Assembly (NCBI GenBank): GCA_903884005.1
Contig: CAISDA010000006.1
Coordinates: 186,001 to 250,000 of the forward strand
Direction: 5' to 3'
From: an uncultured Ignavibacteriota bacterium
GTDB lineage: Bacteria; Bacteroidota; Ignavibacteria; UBA10030; UBA8401
DNA: 64,000 nt
The position numbers and the translations under genes were made by a program. The stretch's first letter is position 1. Each line of letters opens with the position of its first letter. Positions 60,986 through 64,000 of this stretch are shown here, one piece after another. Below the pieces are notes generated by a model, which was given only the letters and a program-made list of their open reading frames with translations, did not search any database and was not told where the DNA came from.

Positions 60986-63513
60986 TAAAGGAGTCCTCGT
61001 TGTTTTGCCGCAAACCGAGTCGCGGTCGTGGCGACAATCACCACGGTGATCGAACTCAGCGGCATGAGTATGGCGGCGACCAACGGCGAGAGGCTGCCCT
61101 GCATTGCAAACACAAAGCCGATAATATTATACAGAAAAGAGAGTGCAAAGGAAAGAAAAACAATTCGTACGCTTGTTCGTGCGAATGCCAGCAGGTCGGG
61201 CAGCCGCGCCAGCATGGACGCCTCAAGAATGGCGTCGCAGGCCGGAGAGAACACGCCCGCATCCTCGGTAACGGCGATGCCGACATCGCTCTGCCGCAGC
61301 GCCCCGGCGTCGTTGAGTCCGTCGCCGATCATGGCGACGGCCCGGTGCTGCGATTGCAGCGATTGCACGTAGTGAAGCTTATCCATCGGCGACTGGAAGA
61401 ACAGGAGCCCCGCAAAGCCCTCGTAAAGCGACTGAAGCGCGTGCTTTTCGCTGTCGTTGTCGCCCGAGAGCAGCCCGACGGAATAGGTCCGGCCGAGGTC
61501 TCCGAGCATGGACGCGATTCCCTGCCGGTAATGGGCGCCGATGGCAAAATATCCCCTGATCCTGCCGTTCACCGACAGGTACGTCCTCGATTCAGCTGGC
61601 GAGGCGCCGCCATCCGGCCTTCCGCCGGCAAACGCGCACGTGCCGAACCGCATACTGGATGTGCCTACGGTCCCGGCAATCCCCCCTCCTGCGGTTTCCT
61701 GGTACTCGTGCACGTCTGTACGGTCCGCGCCCTCGAGCGCACGGCACACCATCCGGCTCATCGGGTGCGTCGATTGAAAGGTGAGCGACCGGACACAGGT
61801 GCGCTCGGCGTCCGTCAACGGATCGCCAGCAAAATGAACGGATCCGGCATCGGACTGCGTCAACGTTCCTGTTTTGTCGAACACGAGCGTATCGATGGCG
61901 GCAAGCGATTCAATGACCCCCGTGTTCTTCACATAGCACTTGTTCCGACCGAAGATCCGCATTGCCGTGCCCAGGGCAAACGGGGACGACAACGCCAGAG
62001 CGCAGGGACAGGCGATGATCAAAATGCCTGTCACCGCATTCATGATGCGGGACGGATCCGTGCGCCACCACCATGCCCCCGTGAGCGCCGCAAGCGCGAT
62101 GACAATGATGGTAAAGTAGGCGCCGACGGCGTCCGCAATGGCGGTCATCCGGCTGGGCCTCTTCTCCGTATAGGCATCGGCATTCCACAGCTGCGTCAGA
62201 TAACTCTGCGAAACTTCTTTTGCGATCTGCATTTCGATCATGCTGCCGCAGTGACGCCCGCCTGCGTAGACCAGGTCGCCGGTATGCTTCTCGACGGCCG
62301 TCGATTCGCCCGTCACGAAACTGTAGTCGATCGCCGCGTCCCCGTTCAGCACATAGCCGTCGGCGGGAATGATCTCGTTGTTGCGCACAAGGACCTTGTC
62401 GCCGGGGGCGAGGCGTTCCAGGGGAACCGACGCCTCGACGCCGTTCTTTATAACCGTTATTGCAATTGGAAAATACGACGCGTAGTCGCGCTCGAAGTTG
62501 AGCCGGTCGTACGTCTTGCTCTGAAAGAGTTTCCCGGCGAGCAGGAAGAAGACGAGCCCGGCGAGCGAATCGAGGAACCCCGCGCCGCTGCGCGTAAGGA
62601 TCTCGGCCAGGCTGCGGACAAAGACGACCGCGATGCCAAGGGCGATCGGCACATCGAGCGTGACGGCGCCGTTTCGCAGGCCGCGCCAGGCGGACAGGAA
62701 ATATCCCGACGCGCAATACGCGACCACCGGCAGGGCCAGAAGCAGATTCACATAACTGAACACGCGCCGGAGTCCGGCGTCGACATCCCCGATCGACAGA
62801 TATTCGGGAAAACTCAGCAGCATAATGTTGCCGAAGCAGAAGCCCGCGATGCCGATCTTATAATAGAGCGACCGCTCCGCCGACGCCAGTGCCGTGCGGC
62901 GGCCGCTGCCCTCAAGCGAAATATCCGGCGCATAGCCGAGCGACGCGAGGAGTTCAACGAGTGTTCTCAGCGACGTTTCGCGGGGATGATAGTGCACGGT
63001 GAGTTTTTTTTTCAGGAAATCGGCCCGCGAATGGGTGATGCCGGTGTCGAGCCTGTACAGATGTTCGAGGAGCCACACGCAGGAGCTGCAATGGATCTGA
63101 GGCAGCGAAAGCGTTACCGCACAGAGCTCGTCGCTCCGATAGTCCAGCATCTTTCGCTGGATCTCCTCATCGTCCAAATAGTCGAAGCGGGCCGGCTGGT
63201 CCGGAGTAAGCCCCGGACGCGGCGAGATCGAATAATAATCGCAGAGATCATTTTCACGAAGCAGTTCGTACACCACGCGGCAGCCGTGGCAGCAAAATAT
63301 TTTTCCATCGTCAGTCCCGACGGCAGGCAGGGTCTCATCCCTCTCGGCCTCATCGGCGGCCCACTCCTGCCCGATGCCGACCTCCGGCAGGCCCGGCGCA
63401 TCCCCCCCGGCGACGCCCCCGCCATTCGGCACCCTGTCTCCGCAGTGATCACAGTACCGCCCCTCCCCCTTCATTCTTTCATCACGCTCGACAGGTGTGT
63501 GTGCGATAGTCAT
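60985..63513 (-). CDS. ccoI: Copper-translocating P1B-type ATPase of the cbb3 locus (CcoI/FixI)
   Basis: An 842-residue P-type ATPase supplying copper for cbb3 assembly. The N-terminus has a Cys-rich segment (CDHCGDRV, FCCHGCRVVYELLREND) and an HMA-like domain with IHCSSCVWLLEHLY. The ion path has Cys502-Pro-Cys504 in the sixth span, the phosphorylation site is Asp546-Lys-Thr-Gly-Thr, and the hinge is GDGLNDAGALRQSDVG. The large N-terminal region is typical of FixI/CcoI. A Met at residue 14 is an alternative start. Confidence 0.94.
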   Translation of the reverse strand: MTIAHTPVERDERMKGEGRYCDHCGDRVPNGGGVAGGDAPGLPEVGIGQEWAADEAERDETLPAVGTDDGKIFCCHGCRVVYELLRENDLCDYYSISPRPGLTPDQPARFDYLDDEEIQRKMLDYRSDELCAVTLSLPQIHCSSCVWLLEHLYRLDTGITHSRADFLKKKLTVHYHPRETSLRTLVELLASLGYAPDISLEGSGRRTALASAERSLYYKIGIAGFCFGNIMLLSFPEYLSIGDVDAGLRRVFSYVNLLLALPVVAYCASGYFLSAWRGLRNGAVTLDVPIALGIAVVFVRSLAEILTRSGAGFLDSLAGLVFFLLAGKLFQSKTYDRLNFERDYASYFPIAITVIKNGVEASVPLERLAPGDKVLVRNNEIIPADGYVLNGDAAIDYSFVTGESTAVEKHTGDLVYAGGRHCGSMIEMQIAKEVSQSYLTQLWNADAYTEKRPSRMTAIADAVGAYFTIIVIALAALTGAWWWRTDPSRIMNAVTGILIIACPCALALSSPFALGTAMRIFGRNKCYVKNTGVIESLAAIDTLVFDKTGTLTQSDAGSVHFAGDPLTDAERTCVRSLTFQSTHPMSRMVCRALEGADRTDVHEYQETAGGGIAGTVGTSSMRFGTCAFAGGRPDGGASPAESRTYLSVNGRIRGYFAIGAHYRQGIASMLGDLGRTYSVGLLSGDNDSEKHALQSLYEGFAGLLFFQSPMDKLHYVQSLQSQHRAVAMIGDGLNDAGALRQSDVGIAVTEDAGVFSPACDAILEASMLARLPDLLAFARTSVRIVFLSFALSFLYNIIGFVFAMQGSLSPLVAAILMPLSSITVVIVATTATRFAAKQRGLL

Positions 63514-63519
63514 CCGGCA

Positions 63520-64000
63520 TTACTTCTTTCCGTTCGTCATTTCAGTCTTGGCGTTGTTCTCGTATTTCAGTTCCGAACCGAACATGCTGTGGGGAATGAG
63601 AAACACGATGAACGTGACAATTGCCGCCCCGGCGACCCAAAATTTCGGCTGCGGAAACTTGCGCACGGCGACGGCCGCGATCACCCATGCAAGAAACATG
63701 ATCGCGGTTTTATTGTCCGTGAGATCTGAGGCAAAGGGCCATCCCGTCCACCAGGCATCGAATGCGTAATGCTGAACGAGCGGACCGAGAAGCAGCCCTC
63801 CCACGAACATTGCAAGAACCGCCAGATCGGTCGGCAGTTGCAGATTGTCACCGGGTGCGAAGGCAGCAAGCAGGGCGCGTGCAGAAAACAGCAGTCCCAT
63901 GAACATGCAGAAAATATGTGGCAGCAGAATATACAGAGGGACATCCCCTTTGAACCGGAGCACAGTCGATCCGGATGCCGGCAGTACAATCGATTCATTT
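63520..64000 (-). CDS. Membrane protein of unknown function (5' end beyond window)
   Basis: The frame is open to the right edge, so the N-terminus may lie outside; a GTG at 63963 is the only internal candidate start and gives 147 residues. About four membrane spans are seen (LLPHIFCMFMGLLFSARALL, LAVLAMFVGGLLLGPLVQHY, AIMFLAWVIAAVAVRKF, WVAGAAIVTFIVFLIPHSM). Before them, LPASGSTVLRFKGDVPLYI reads like the end of a soluble beta-domain. It is 6 bases upstream of ccoI. I do not recognise the family. Confidence 0.65.
   Translation of the reverse strand, partial: NESIVLPASGSTVLRFKGDVPLYILLPHIFCMFMGLLFSARALLAAFAPGDNLQLPTDLAVLAMFVGGLLLGPLVQHYAFDAWWTGWPFASDLTDNKTAIMFLAWVIAAVAVRKFPQPKFWVAGAAIVTFIVFLIPHSMFGSELKYENNAKTEMTNGKK

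Noticed and set aside
61000-63729. A 909-codon open frame on the plus strand
   Set aside because: It lies opposite ccoI, a clear P-type ATPase. Its product is an Arg/His/Asp/Glu-rich string without domains, as expected of an antisense frame in GC-rich coding DNA.
1-64000. CRISPR arrays, rRNA, tRNA or prophage genes
   Set aside because: I found no regularly spaced direct repeats, no rRNA-like stretches, no cloverleaf in the intergenic gaps and no phage structural genes.

Overview
This window looks like a chromosome segment from a diderm bacterium of the Bacteroidota/Ignavibacteriota/Chlorobi (FCB) side of the tree. The main evidence is a set of type IX secretion (T9SS) core genes: sprA, porX, porU and porV, plus a cargo-like protein with a T9SS C-terminal sorting domain. 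Supporting evidence is a Bacteroidota-style -10 box (TAnnTTT) at several promoters, a CcoN-CcoO fusion oxidase, and a small Hc1-type histone-like protein. The species cannot be named from the sequence. I see no phage, integrase, transposase, CRISPR array, rRNA or tRNA.

Layout. (1) 1-12193, minus strand: a tightly packed surface-polysaccharide operon (rfbB, wecB-type epimerase, Wza-like export protein, GT9, Wzz, O-antigen ligase/polymerase, flippase, GT2 and three GT4-type transferases), with several 4-base stop/start overlaps. (2) 12194-12490: non-coding, with a promoter and two near-identical palindromes. (3) 12491-21440, minus: housekeeping genes (argS, rsfS, a LytR_C protein, a secreted protein, a GlmU-like uridylyltransferase, panC, accD, tsaB, tsaE) leading up to porX. 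(4) 21451-31469: the giant translocon gene sprA (minus) just upstream of porX, and divergent lptF-lptG (plus). (5) 31658-44217, minus: a second T9SS block, porU, porV, a degenerate M6 protease-like protein with a sorting domain, a protease/beta-propeller/barrel protein and a DUF5683-like protein. It is driven by a strong promoter and a leader ending in an intrinsic-terminator hairpin. (6) 44579-51232: a Zn-ribbon protein and rpsU (plus), then on the minus strand an ECF sigma/anti-sigma pair with a RpoE-type autoregulatory promoter, a histone-like gene, a CPBP-family protein, an SDR, a MauE-thioredoxin fusion and a DUF1573 protein. (7) 51415-54874, plus: a Fur-family regulator, feoA, feoB, a FeoB-associated small membrane protein and sufT. 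A perfect 12+12 bp operator-like palindrome overlaps the promoter. (8) 54876-64000, minus: a complete cbb3 oxidase locus (ccoI, ccoS, ccoNO, ccoQ, ccoP, ccoG, fixH, SafE-like) behind a partial membrane-protein gene.

How the parts fit. The polysaccharide operon, lptFG and T9SS genes all build or decorate the outer membrane; in T9SS organisms PorU joins secreted cargo to a lipopolysaccharide. The iron-uptake operon, SufT and the cbb3 locus form a metal and microaerobic-respiration block.

The observations most worth a second look are the porU leader (promoter, terminator and a competing antiterminator segment), the catalytically dead M6-like T9SS protein inside the porUV operon, the fur-feo operator, the shared promoter architecture, and two families of dispersed palindromic repeats. 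All calls come from reading the sequence; no database search or folding program was run.
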